Origin: Pyrenochaeta sp. MPI-SDFR-AT-0127
Taxonomy: Eukaryota > Ascomycota > Dothideomycetes > Pleosporales > Cucurbitariaceae
Length of the DNA stretch: 64,000 bases
Reading direction: 5' to 3'
Assembly: GCA_020747015.1 (NCBI GenBank)
Contig: JAGTJM010000017.1
Span: forward strand, 496,001 to 560,000
The notes under the pieces are model-generated. The model did not search any database. It had not been told where the DNA came from and worked only from the letters and a program-made list of their open reading frames with translations. Shown piece after piece: positions 21,585 to 33,375 of the stretch (position 1 is the stretch's first letter; the number at the start of each line of letters is the position of its first letter). Made by a program: the position numbers and the translations under genes.

Positions 21585-22004
21585 TCAACCGATCATCTTT
21601 TTCTTTCTTTTTATTGTGTCTAGTCACCATCCTGAATATGTAGATCCCAGGGCCCATTGGCATCTTCTGGATATGCGAAAATAGAGTACTGCATACTTTG
21701 AGAATAAAGATGAAATTTCTTGGTACATCGTTCTTGATCGAAAGCTGGAATTCAAAACATCGTTTTCGAGCTAGACTCATTTTTCTACTCACTTAGAGAA
21801 GACAAAGACATGCCTACAACGTCTCATCTATTAAACTTATATTATCTAAATTATTACTCCAATTACCTTCCTCGAGGTAGGCAACGCGGGCAAAGTGTGC
21901 ACTCTGCTTGCAACAGCTTCAAGCGACATATCAAGTCTAGTGCCTCTTGCAAGTAGTGCAAGCATGTTGTTTTGAAAATCGAAATGAATCTCAACTTTGT
22001 CACT
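21585..22004. other. intergenic between convergent OMT-D and MFS genes
   Basis: A 420-bp 3'-to-3' interval, AT-rich with T-runs after the OMT-D stop. Nothing else recognised. Confidence 0.5.
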
Positions 22005-24207
22005 TCAAGCCAACTTCTCCCCCTCCTCTGTTGGCCGATTGGCATGCATGTCTTCGCCTCCGCGCTTGGTATCCTCCGCTTCAGGACTCACACTGCTCTC
22101 TTCCTTCTTCCGCAAATCATGCCAACCCATTCCCCACAGGAAGACGCCGCACAGTGTCGCCAGCGCCGCCGCAAGGTAGAAGACGCGGTTGATACTGTTA
22201 GCGTAGGCCTGGAGGACACCGGGAAGGTCTGCAGGTGAGACGAAGGAGCGAAAGCCGGTAGCGCCGACGTCTACAATGGCCTTGGGGCTGACGTTGGGCG
22301 CGTAGCGGCTGATTTGCGAGCGCATGCTTTCAAGAAAGATGAGATTGTAGAGAGTCATGGCAATGGTGGGGCCAAAGGCCTGGCTGAAGACGACAAAGGC
22401 GATGCTCGAGGCGAGCTCTTCGCTGTTCATGGCCGCCTGGACCGCTATAATGGCCTGATTACAGTTCGATTCAGTCAGCGCTGTATACGGAAAAAGTTTT
22501 GCTTATGTGAGGACACAAACCAATTGCAGGCCGGACCCGAAGCCGACGCCCCCGAGGATCTGGAAGCCGATCCATTTGCCGCTTGAGGTGCCAGGTTGGA
22601 GGAGAGAGTAGAGACCGGTCCCTATGGCGAGGAACACGGTCGAAAAAACAGCTACGGGAATCACGTAGCCAATCTTGCTTACTGTCGGCGGTATGTCAGC
22701 TGGTATGGTACGTTTCAGATTGGTCGATACTTCCACGTATCTGACTTACCAGCGACACCTGAGAGACCAGCTGTGATGAGTTGCGACACGATCATTGGGA
22801 GAAGATATATGCCGCTCCTAATTGCACTCACGCCATTGATGGCTTGAAAATACAATGGGAGATAGTAGATGCCTGCGTAGACGGCTGATGTGAGGAAGGC
22901 GACGTAGATGCCGGAAAACAAGACATTCCACCGGCGGATCATCGAGAGAGGAATCATTGCATCGTCTCCGCAGCGCCGATTCCAGAAGCCCCAGACCACT
23001 GCAGTTGCGGCGGCGCCGCAGAACAGCCCGATTACCGTTGCCGACTTCCAGGGATAGGCCTGGCCTCCGAATTGCAGGGCGAGCAGAAGTTGCAACACGG
23101 CGGGTGCAAAAAGTGCAAAACCTACGAGATCAAGGTAATGATACAGCCTTGGGAGCAGGGACCATGCCTTGGGTTTGATCATCTCTTCTGGGACGCGCAG
23201 GGGAAGTATTGCAAGCACTGCCAGTGCGCCAACTGGTAGGTTGACATAGAAACCTGGCACCATCAGCTCAACTTCCGAGGGGGGCGGGAAAGGCAGCGAA
23301 CGTACACCAACGCCAGGTCGTGTAAGATGTGAAAGCTCCGCCGATCAGAGGCCCCAAAACAAGTCCGAGAAGGCTGACTATTTAGTGTGAGTTTGTGTAA
23401 GCCGCTGCTGTCGATTCCAAGAGCAATGAGATACTTACAACCCAAGTTCAAACCTATCAGAGCTGGAAGAAGGTGTCAGCAGAATATTTCGAGAGTATGA
23501 ATATGAATAGGTTTACTTACGTGGTCGCTTCTCGAGAGGCGCGCAGAGTGAAATGATGGTGATGGATCCGGTGGCAACACCCGCAGCGCCAAATCCGGCG
23601 ATGAAACGACCAACGATGAACATGGGAGATGAGGTAGCAGCGCCGCAGATGACGGAGCCGATTTCGAATATTAAGAAAAAGACCAGATATGTCCACTGTC
23701 ATGATGAGTTCAAAGCTCAACACATGAGCAGCGCACACTCGATACGAACCTTTGTATTGAAATACTTGAAAATCTTTCCTGTTAATGGCTGCGGCGCCGA
23801 ACTGGAGTAATGACAATGTTAGGCACTTGAGCATCTGTCTTTAGGGATGAGCAAGGCTTACCTCCCAAACTGGTATGCACTGGCATACCAACCGACATCG
23901 GCGAGGGAGTGGAAGTCGTCGGTGATGCTCGGAATGGCCTGGGTGGCATGATTAGGTTGCATCCACTTGGACGTTTGGAAACGCGGCCTACCGTGCTAAC
24001 AATCATGTTGTCGAGGAGCATGAGGAAGCTGACAAAAGCGACGGCGGCCACAATGATGTAGAGCTTGACACCGGTCACATACTCGCGATCTAGTTTCGGT
24101 GCCAAGACGGGTGGCTCCTCCTGCACATCGGCATTTGAAGGTTCGGCGTGGACAGAGGCGGTTTTGGATGACAAGGGTCCTTTTTGAGAGGATTGAGAGG
24201 TAGCCAT
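22005..24207 (-). CDS. MFS exporter, DHA2-type (14 helices expected)
   Basis: Multi-exon gene with start [12 protein letters not shown] (ATG at 24207-24205) and stop at 22007-22005. The cytosolic N-terminus is followed by helix 1 ([19 protein letters not shown]), motif C ([12 protein letters not shown]), [16 protein letters not shown], paired helices near VVWGFWNRR, and [21 protein letters not shown]. The last exon carries [20 protein letters not shown] and a tail rich in Lys and Glu. The order and the NLPVGA and NGVSAIRSG blocks are those of fungal drug:H+ antiporters of the DHA2 (AflT-like) group. The likely role is export of the cluster product across the plasma membrane, which also gives self-protection. 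It shares a promoter region with P450-B. Confidence 0.9.
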
Positions 24208-24863
24208 TGTGGAGGTGCAAAAGAGACGGCGACGAAAGTAATGTCTGGTCGTTCGAAGATAGGAGAGGCAAGGACTAGGCTCGTAAGGGGGAGCCTCAGT
24301 ATGTGGAAATGATGTTTTGAAATGAAGGTGAGAAGAAAAAATTGATTGTATGCTATCGCCGTAGACCAAGAGATCGGCAGTCCCCTTACGATAAGGCGCC
24401 ATAGACAGAGATGAGCAGTGGGTGCAGTGCAGAAACAATCAGCGTAAATCTCCCACACCCAGCGCTGGCCCACAACCGGGGATCAACGAATGCAAGATCC
24501 TGTAAATTAAACGTAAATGGTTGAAGCAGAAGGACAAGAAGGCAACTGGGGTGAGGCCCGGCCCCTAGCAAACGGTGAGAACGGGGTTCTCCGGGACCAG
24601 GGTGTGGCTATGTGGTTAAAACGCGCATGTATATTACAATGTTATTTATCTTTTGTTTCATGACCATGTGAAAGCTTTGTCAGTATTGGAACAACCATCG
24701 TTGTTCGACGCGTTGCAAGCTCTTTACTTTGGAGTATCAGCTATTTAACTGCGGAAGATACCCCGAGACTGCATTGGGCATTGATAAAACCGCTGTTCCC
24801 CGAGTTCTCCACCCATACACATTACGGCAGCAAAGCACACTTTGCAGACATCTTTCAGCCGTC
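24208..24863. promoter_or_regulatory. shared intergenic promoter, MFS exporter / P450-B
   Basis: A 656-bp divergent promoter interval. Two copies of CCCCGAG lie at 24761-24767 and 24798-24804, about 65-100 bp before the P450-B ATG; the same heptamer occurs in reverse at 10499-10505. A GC-rich stretch near 24570-24605 precedes an AT-rich stretch to 24660. Confidence 0.45.
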
Positions 24864-26688
24864 ATGGATCCGTACCATTTACTCTCGTGGAAAACTGCTG
24901 CTGTTACGCTCGCTGTCTATTGTGCGAGCACGGCCTTCTATCGTGTCTTCCTGCACCCTCTTGCAAGATTCCCAGGTCCCAAATTAGCAGCCATCACACG
25001 CTGGTATGAAGCCTACTACGACCTGATCCTTGATGGACAATATACTTTCAAAATCGCCGAGATGCATAAAGCTTATGGTTAGTGTTCAATCCATCTGTCA
25101 CTCCAACTTGATGGTTTTTGTTCCAACCCCCCTCTAATTTGCTTCTTGATTGTATCCAGGGCCTATCATCCGTATCAGCCCGCATGAACTTCACATTATC
25201 GACCCTGCTTTTTATGAGAAGCTTTACTGCCAAGATGGCCGCTGGAATAAGTACGAATGGGCATGCAAGGGATTCATTGCTAATGGTGCCACCATCTGGT
25301 TCGTTTCCCGTAGTTCGATAGCCTCAGTGTGATATTTCTTATTTTTTTTTCCCCGACATCTAAACAAGATAGTTCGGCGTTGATAAGCCAACAGCACCTC
25401 TCTACACGAACTGCATCAAAGTCGCCGTTCGCCTCTGAATCATTTCTTCAGCAAGGCCAAAGTGGCGGCTCGACAGGACATTGTTATCCGCAACGTCGAC
25501 AAGCTCTGTACCATGCTCATGCGTCGCGTTGGGAGCGTCGTAGACTTGGGAGCTGCTGCAAGTGCCCTTATTCAGGATATACAGTGTGATTTCATTCTCA
25601 ACAAAGAGAATGGCAGTCTTGACAAAGACGATTTCAATGTTGGTGTGGCCGCCATGTGCCAGAACGTGGGCTTTCTTTGGCGCGTTGCAAAACATTTTCC
25701 CCGGTTGGCTTTGGCATTAAAGTCGATTCCTCTTGATATGGTATCAAGTGTGGCCAACAAGAACACCAGGATCTTCTTCCAGTTTCTCCAGGCAAGATGG
25801 CTCCTCTTCTGAATCTTTATATGGCTGACAAAGCCACAGGGAATTGATAAACACACCGAGAAACTTCTCAATTCTGCCGTTTCCACCTCCCCTGATCAAG
25901 TTACACCCCGTACTGTTGTCCACGAGATTGCCGAGTCCAATCTTGCTCCGGCAGACAAGTCTTTACCACGCGTTCTCAACGAAGTCCAGACCGTAGTGGC
26001 TGCCGGTTTGGAAACTGTTTCCGCTGTACTGAGAATAACGCTGTATCATATTTTCAGCGAACCTGAGATTCTGCAACGTCTGCGGGCTGAGCTCGAGACA
26101 GTCAGCACGACCCCATCTTCCGGTGATATTATGGACTTGAAGAAGCTGGAGCAGCTGCCATACTTGACGTCCATTATCATGGAAGCCTTGCGGCTGAGTC
26201 CGGCAATTGGGTCGCGCATGGCCCGCACTATTTCTGATCGAGACATTCTATACGAAACTTGGAGCATTCCGGCTGGAACGCCTGTCGGAATGACAACTTA
26301 TTTGATGCATACAGACGAAACTCTGTACCCGGAGCCGTTCCGCTTTAACCCTGACCGCTGGATGGACGTCGAGAAGCGTAAGAAGGCTGGCAAGACCTAT
26401 GCACCCTTCTCTAGAGGGACAAGGATGTGCGCGGGCATGTAGTATGTTCATATTTCTTCTCAATCTCCGTACTTAGACTGCTTGTTTCTGTCCTTTGCTG
26501 ACGCAGCTCTGCGATGCAGCCTTGCATGGGCCGATCTGTACCTGACTGTTACCGCCCTTGCTCTCCGCTTCGACTTCGAGTTCCAAGATGTCCAGTCCTT
26601 AGACTTCCGAATGTTAAGAGATGAGTATGTCATTGGGACGAAAGTCAAGGCACAGCTGAATGGCCGTCTGGTACTACGCGAGGCTTGA
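24864..26688 (+). CDS. cytochrome P450-B, CYP58/trichodiene-oxygenase-like type
   Basis: ATG at 24864 (MDPYHLLSWKTAAV), stop at 26686-26688, with five introns, about 500 aa. After the anchor comes FYRVFLHPLARFPGPKLAA, the proline hinge typical of this group, then GPIIRISPHELHIIDPAFYE. An intron of about 100 nt joins to LHELHQSRRSPLNHFFSKA. The I-helix has VVAAGLETVSAV, a normal A-G-x-E-T motif. The K-helix has MEALRLS (ExxR). The heme loop is YAPFSRGTRMCAGM. The donor GTATGT after the heme loop keeps the LAWADLYL helix in register. The family includes Tri4-like multi-site oxygenases, so it may hydroxylate or couple the cluster core. It is the last clear cluster gene on the right. Confidence 0.9.
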
Positions 26689-29523
26689 CTTGGGAGTTGA
26701 GCAGACTTTGCACGATACTCAATATTTCGAGTCAGCACTGTTGTATGCTGATTCATTGAAATGTACAAACTTTACGGCGTACAAGTCCTTGCCTCTTTAT
26801 GAGCACGAGCAACAGGCGCGCTAACCGATGGTCATCATTTTCACTATAACTCTGATCTATCGGAACAGGCATAGGAGAGCTAGTCTAGTACCAAAATAAA
26901 TCTGGTCGGCTCAATCAAGGGCAAGAAAACTTGAAAGTAGCCACATGCTCAGCCATGCTTCCCACCTCATCGCTGATCAGTATTCTTTAATTTCCCAGTT
27001 TGTTCGCTGAAAACCTCACACACCATACCATAATAAAGCTGCGAATGAAAGAACCCGAAATGGAACGATAGTTGTAATCTTGAAATGTGGTTCAGTGCCT
27101 GCCTGTGTCTAAACCACACTCTTACTGACATATCCCGTATCGTTACAGTACCGCTTGTTATAAAAAATACTTAATCGAAAATGTCTCCTGCACTTGTGCG
27201 TGTTCCAAGATCAAAGCTTTTGTTGATCGTTCTTGAGTGGGGTCCATCTAAATCTCCATTCGTGGCTTAATGCCCTCCCCTCGTAAATGATGGGCGAATT
27301 TGGAAGACATGTTATTTGCTGCAAGAGCTATCACACCGCAATCGGATAAGCCTTTGCACCGGCAACCTTGCTTATTTCCGTCAAGACATCTGCCTCATTT
27401 TATCAGCAGCACGGGATCGAGGTTGTCAATGACCCTGTTGGATCAAATATACAATTGCAACATTGGATCATTCTTTTGCTTAGCACAAAGTATTTCGGGC
27501 GCTTCACCTGATGGCCTAAACAAGTTTAAAAAGAGATGCATTGTGGGAAGCGTCTGCAACTGCAAGTATAAAGGAGACAACCCCGCTTACGACCATGATA
27601 GCGATGAGACTCTTGAATATCTCTGATATTATGTCACAGATTTGACGTTTTCAAAAGCCGCGTTGTGCTGTTCCGGTTAAGGAAACCAGAAGGCTGCCGA
27701 GGAGGACACGGATATATATTGACTGACCCATTTCCACGGTACCGCCTTCTTTATCCATAGTTTATGCTTGCAGATGCGGAAATGATAGGTTTGCATATGT
27801 CTTACTGGCATCTGCTGTGCCTCTGCATACGTGTGCCGCATTCATGCATGCTTACAACTTGATCCAAAGCGGGAACAACCCCTGCAAAGTCCTCGTAGCA
27901 TCCACATAACTTACAGGGATAAGAGAATCCGGACAAGGCTCCGATTACAGTTCGCAATCTTCCCAAGACATAGTAAATTCGGTTGCCTTTTCTTTTCAGG
28001 TCTATTATGAAATCGGCAGTTTTTAGGTCGCGCTGCCAATCCTAAAGGTCTCAGATATAGGGAAGGTGGTACAAGAAAAAACACAGCTAAGCAACTAGGG
28101 TGTCTGCATATTCTGTTATCGAGCGGTTGTTGAACTTCAGCGGGAGGGCTGACTTCATTGATTACCCCCGTCGCTTCTAGCATGTGTGATTATTTGGCTT
28201 CCCTCTCCGACAACCCCGGTACGCTCTAAAGCACTCTTCCGAAAGAACAGATGGTATTGAGTATCAACACTTGTATCTCAAGCCCGACCTTTGCATCATT
28301 GCTCAACGAGCGGTACAGTACATCATAGCAGCCGCGCTGGGAGCACGCGCTCTCATGTTACACCTTAGCGCGTTACGCGTCTACTTAAAAGGTAGCGATA
28401 TGCTATATTTTGCAGAGCGAATGTCCATAGAGGACTGCAGTTGTCATTTACCACATGTATTGATCTTAGATTGGCTTTCTCCCTATCGATGTCGCTCAAT
28501 ACATACTGCTCTACCAAGTCTAATTTTAATGAGAGTCCTATGTCATCTCTGGGTTCTGTAATTAATCTTAGCAAGTTGTACTTCTAAATAACATATACAG
28601 CGTCTAGAATCTCAGGTTAGAGCTCGGCAGAAGACTTATATGGACTTGTGTTGAGGTAGATAGCGTTGTTCTTGCTATTGCTGTTGCCGTTATTATTGTT
28701 CATTTTTAGAATATTATCTTGTTTCTTGAAATTAAGACAATATTGCAAGTTGACAGAAATCACAGCGTAACAGCAATCATAGCTTGACAGCGATCGCGGC
28801 TTGATATAGTCTATCTTAATTGAAATCTTGAGGAAGCCGTATCAAGTTTTTGAAGCTACTTTGATACATAGATACTCTGATCAATATCAACACCACGCTG
28901 TACGTATAGCAACAGGATATGAAGAGACATGCATTCGGCGTTATGGTCTTCTTCAGCCCGAAGGCAACATAGAACCAAGTCCACCTTTGAGTCTCAGTTG
29001 CCTTTATAACCTCATGAACATATGCTAATCTTCCGACGCCCAACCGAAAATGCGTAATATTACGGGTTATAATGAGTCCGGGTTTGCACAGTCTAACCCG
29101 TATGTTCTTCTTTTGTATTACAATTGTCCATTTCCACTGTGCCATGCAAAAACCAAACTACGTCTGTCTCCCAGCTTTTGACATCATGTTAGGTATGCAT
29201 CGGTAAAATCTATGGACTGAGCTTCTCCGTATTGCAATAGAAAGCTATCGACATGTCTGAACGCCGAAAAGGAAGCCAAGTTTAGCCCTAGTCTGACCGC
29301 AGAATACTTTAATAGCAGACATATCTTGAAAGGCTCTCTTGGACTCGTAAGTGTAGAGAAGAGTAGTGTGCGTTCTAAGCCTACACTATCAATGTTAAGA
29401 TAGAGCATCCGCTAGAAGTTGTAAGGGCGCTGGTAGCAAGAGTCCCTTATACAAGTGCGAGAAAATGCTATAGGCTTCCTGCCTCGCGTATCTGCAACAG
29501 GGTACTCGCTTTTCATAAAGCCT

Positions 29524-29754
29524 TATCAATGAAAGTATCGCGATCATAGTATTAGAGGAGACAGCACACCTGGAATGGCCTAAAGGCTATGACGAGCCGG
29601 AGCACAGTGGAAAGTTCCTGAATCTGCTGGATCTTCACGTCACATCCCCCGGGAACTATATCAAATCCGTTGTAAATGTGGCAGCAGTAACGGGGGAATT
29701 ATCCCATATGATCAGCTATAGGTGCGACAGTGTAAGTAAAGAGTCATTGGACTA
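29524..29754 (+). pseudogene. ORF relic of unknown family
   Basis: An open frame of about 77 codons without an ATG start reads like a protein fragment: EETAHLEWPKGYDEP, EHSGKFLNLLDLHVTSPGNY and VVNVAAVTGELSHM. It ends in a stop near 29754, and no continuation was found. Its composition is more protein-like than that of its surroundings. I do not recognise the family. Confidence 0.3.
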
Positions 29755-30898
29755 ACGGACCACGGATAGCAACATGATGATGCAGATCAAATATATACTC
29801 AGTTATCTCAAGAGTTGCCTACCACTTGACAGGTAGGTAAAAATTCCCTCTGTGACTAGCTGACGTGACGATTTGAGCTAGGAAGAGCAGGTTTCATCGT
29901 TTCAAGGGACGATGATGGCGTAGGAAAGGCGCCGTTCACGAGAGAGATCAATGTGATTCAGTATGTTCTTCTCCTCCTTGTTTGTGATTCCCTCAACAAA
30001 AGTTGTGGGTTTGCGCTCTGAAATTATATGCACTATATCGCTAATGAATACCTCATAATGCCTTCTTCGTTGTGGTAAATAACAGTAGCAGATCCACTTT
30101 ACGTCTCTTGTATAATGTAATATTTCTCCCAAAGACAGTGCAAAATAACATGCGATATGTTTCCACAGGGTGTTAAAGCGAACCAAAAACAGGGTTTTTG
30201 GCAGATCTGTCCGACAAAGAGGTCGCATCAAGAGACGTGGCTATAGTAAAGAATGAAACGTACGGGGGACACGAATGTATTGGCATTCAAGACTTTACCA
30301 TTGGCATCATTGATCAACAGCTTAATCTAGTCCTAGATTCCACTGGGTTCTGCAACGATATTGATCACTTCAGGCGTGCATAGGCGTAGTTCGCCGGCTG
30401 AAAGATTCATACAGAGCCATATGCGTCGCTTGAACTCTTGGGAGATCGATACAAGGGCACTTACACCAAGCCGGTCACGCAGACACCCCTCCCCCCCAAA
30501 TCTATTGATTATTTCTTCAATGCAATCATGTCGACGGCAGAGATCTCTCCCAAGCCTTTTATCGTACCATTCCATCGCCCTATCAGTAGCCGGCGGCTTT
30601 CTACATATACTAATTAGAAGCTCTTGCCTCACAAAAGCCTATCATAACAAAAGAGTGTATACTCGTCGGGATAGTTTCGGATGCCTTATGTTCTGGCAAT
30701 GTTGTAGTACATCTACTGGTCGGCGCTTTCCCTTTTGTACTTGGCCAATCGACGGTCTCTGGATATTGGTAGGAGAGTGCTATCCATACGATGCCGTGGA
30801 TGGCCAAGTTGTGGAAACAGTTGTGGAAAAAGAGTTGAAAACCAATGGAAGTGTTCTGCAACTATTCAAATCTCATAGTAACGACGAGCATATGACAT

Positions 30899-30978
30899 GG
30901 CTGTGTCTAATGATGATGTTCAACATAGACACAGCCGTGAGACATGTTACACTGGCCGGTTTAATGTCGTTCACGGCT
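30899..30978. repeat. two interlocked inverted repeats
   Basis: Perfect 11-bp arms GGCTGTGTCTA (30899-30909) and TAGACACAGCC (30926-30936) with a 16-base loop. A second perfect pair of 8-bp arms, AGCCGTGA (30933-30940) and TCACGGCT (30971-30978), overlaps the end of the first. Confidence 0.6.
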
Positions 30979-31312
30979 ATCACACGCGCAATAAAACCTT
31001 TCCTTATCAATGCACCATAAGAGAAAAACGTTTCCTTACCGTATTGACTAAATACGTATCTGGTGATGGGCGACATATGTGATTATGGTTATGGTGCTGC
31101 ACAGCGCCGCTGTGGACACGGTTGCAAGGGAACACTAAGTCGTCCGCGCTCTTGATGCTGCTACAACAGCATACTGAAGAGCAAAGTATGGGAAAGCCAA
31201 TCGGGCCTAACACGTACTACTCTAGGCTACCTTTGTACATTTCGGGGCATAGGAAGAGATGAGGAAGCATACGGCAAGATCTTTACAATTACATGTGGTG
31301 GTATACATAGAG

Positions 31313-33375
31313 CTAAAATCGTGAACTGCGACGTCGGATATGTGGGCGCAGTGCTCGGTCAGTCTTTGATTTGGCATTCTTGACCGTCGATTCATCGTTT
31401 CCCAGGCTCCTTCTTGCTCTTCGTTCCTGTCGATGGAAGGAATAACGACGCTCCTCAATGTAATACTCTGTATCTTCATCTCCATTACTATCTCCTTCTT
31501 GCTCTTCCGAATCAGTTCTATGGGCATGGCTGCAGTGGTCTTCATTCCAGGAGACTTTCTTTTTCTGCCGCCGCTTGATCTCTGGCCCTTTTTGCGGCGG
31601 ATACCAAATTTCTGACATTTCGAGGAGAGCGTCGAGATCTTCACCACTCTCAACTTGGGACCCCAGGTCTGACGCGCTGTCTTCCGTGCTTTCATCATCA
31701 TCCTCCTCGCTCTGAGTAGTGTATGTGGCATTACCATTATCTATTTTGTTTCCATCATCACTCTCTTCACTCTCTTCTTCTTCTTCAACGCATGTTTCAT
31801 CCTCGCTCTCATTTCTAGTCAGGTCGATTGGTGTGCGGTATGTAGCGCCTTGTCGACTAATACGCTCGGGAGCTGTCTTGCCTCGGTGTAATGGGGCTAC
31901 GTTCGAGCGACGAACACTACTGGGAGAGTCCTGGGGTGTGAAATCTGGTCTATCGTCTGATGGATCACAAGATACTGCTCTCCTCGTTCGCCTAATCATG
32001 TCGCCACCAGGCGTGAGGAGAGTTTGTGGTGAGGGGCGTGCTCGCACCATACGAATCCATCTTGAGATCTCAGGCTTGACCCGATCGAAAACCCACTCCC
32101 TCATATTCTTGATCACCATGCGCAGTGCCAGGACACCCCATGTCAGCTCTAATGACGTTGCCCAGATGCATTGCATTGCAATTGTCTTTTCCTAATTGTT
32201 ATTAGCGTTGAATTGCGATTGCTCGAGTACTTGTAGCTTACTTGAGTTCTGTACGTAATCCAAAGTTTGACACTTGGGCCAACGCAAGTGAGAGCGAAAA
32301 TGGCGAGAGCTTCATTTATAGGCGAAGAATCATTGGACTGTGATGCGAGCTGTTCTCGCAAGGTAAGCGCTGCAGCAGATGCATTTGCAGCTTGGCAATA
32401 ACAGAATACTGCTCCCGAATTCTTGAATCTGGTTCCGCATTGGGTCATCTTTTTGTTTCTCTTGACTTCCACAATGGCCCAAGGGAAGCATATCATATGT
32501 GCGGCATCCAACTTGGATCTACCCTTTGGAGCCCATTGCTGGAGGCCTGTCGTGGGCGCTGATAATAGGTTGCCCTCTTTTCGTCGTAGTGCGTGGAGTA
32601 CCGGGAGAGAGAAATTCTCCACTCGTGGATCTGATAGATATTTTGCTGCCGTCTTTATCGTAGTGTCAATGATTGGAAATGCATAGGTGAAGTCTGGCTT
32701 CGGTGCCGTTCGATTTGGAATCTCGGGATTCCTTGCCTCCGATTCTGAAAACTCATTCCAAAGTAGGTCTTTTTGTCTGGTATTTAATGAGCCTGAATCA
32801 ATCTGCATATAGGGCATAACTAACACTTCCCACTGGCGGAGTATGTCCCTGCTTACGTTAGGCTATTGTAATCAGAGCCTCCAGTGCACAACTTACGCGT
32901 AAGAGTATGATTTGCCATGTACCTCGTGAAAAGTCTTAAAAAATGCTTTTGTTAGCAGAGTGACCCAGCCCGCCTCGGTTGAATTTCTCTCCCGGAGGTC
33001 CTCTGCTTCATTCTTGATATTTTCACACTCATCAAGCTCAGTGTCCGTTTGTTCGGCCACGCTATCTTTTCCAAACCGCTTGGTGGTCCTAAAAGCAGCA
33101 GCCATGTCGACATCAAATGGACTGACACTCCAAGAATCCCGAAGTGCTTCATCACGATCTTGCCCTGACTTTCTAAAGACCGTTAATTCCTCACTGAATT
33201 CACGTCGTTCTCTTGGAAGTGGTCTCCGTGGGCGAACAAGCTGCTCGCGTATTGGTTGAATCCAATCCAGTAAATCTTCACTTTTACAAACATCTTCAAC
33301 GAAGAAGACTTTCTTTTCCTCCAAAAGCCTTCGAGTCAACTTGGGTTTCGAGGTCTTCTCCGAATTTGGCGTCAT
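31313..33375 (-). CDS. uncharacterised fungal protein with E-x-K nuclease-like core
   Basis: Three exons of about 160, 225 and 290 aa. Exon 1 starts MTPNSEKTSKPKLTRRLLE and is charged. Exon 2 has a predicted alpha/beta core with AAHMICFPWAIVEVKRNKK, then YCQAANASAAALTLREQL and a conserved Cys-Val-Gly-Pro strand. Exon 3 begins MQCIWATSLELTWGVLALR, then a disordered Ser/Asp/Glu-rich tail ending in RRRSSRF. The pattern WA-VE-K followed by YCQAANA is one I associate with a widespread fungal family of unknown function; the E-x-K strand resembles PD-(D/E)XK nucleases. Splice points of intron 1 are uncertain by a few bases. A further 5' exon is possible, since the frame stays open upstream of the ATG and another minus-strand frame lies at 33504-33806. 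Confidence 0.72.

Larger units (their letters stand above)
26689..31312. other. 4.6-kb gene-poor stretch, right flank of the cluster
   Basis: No intact gene found. Open frames are short, start without clear ATG context and hit stops on all sides. Recognisable items are an ORF relic at 29524-29754, imperfect 17-bp tandem units near 28760-28805 and hairpin-forming repeats at 30899-30978. Frames on the minus strand at 29902-30231 and 30333-30861 have no domain that I recognise. The region may contain decayed genes or transposon remains. Confidence 0.5.

Noticed and set aside
29902..30861. Minus- and plus-strand frames as a possible gene
   Set aside because: Pieces do not join through plausible splice sites and show no domain; left as gene-poor DNA.
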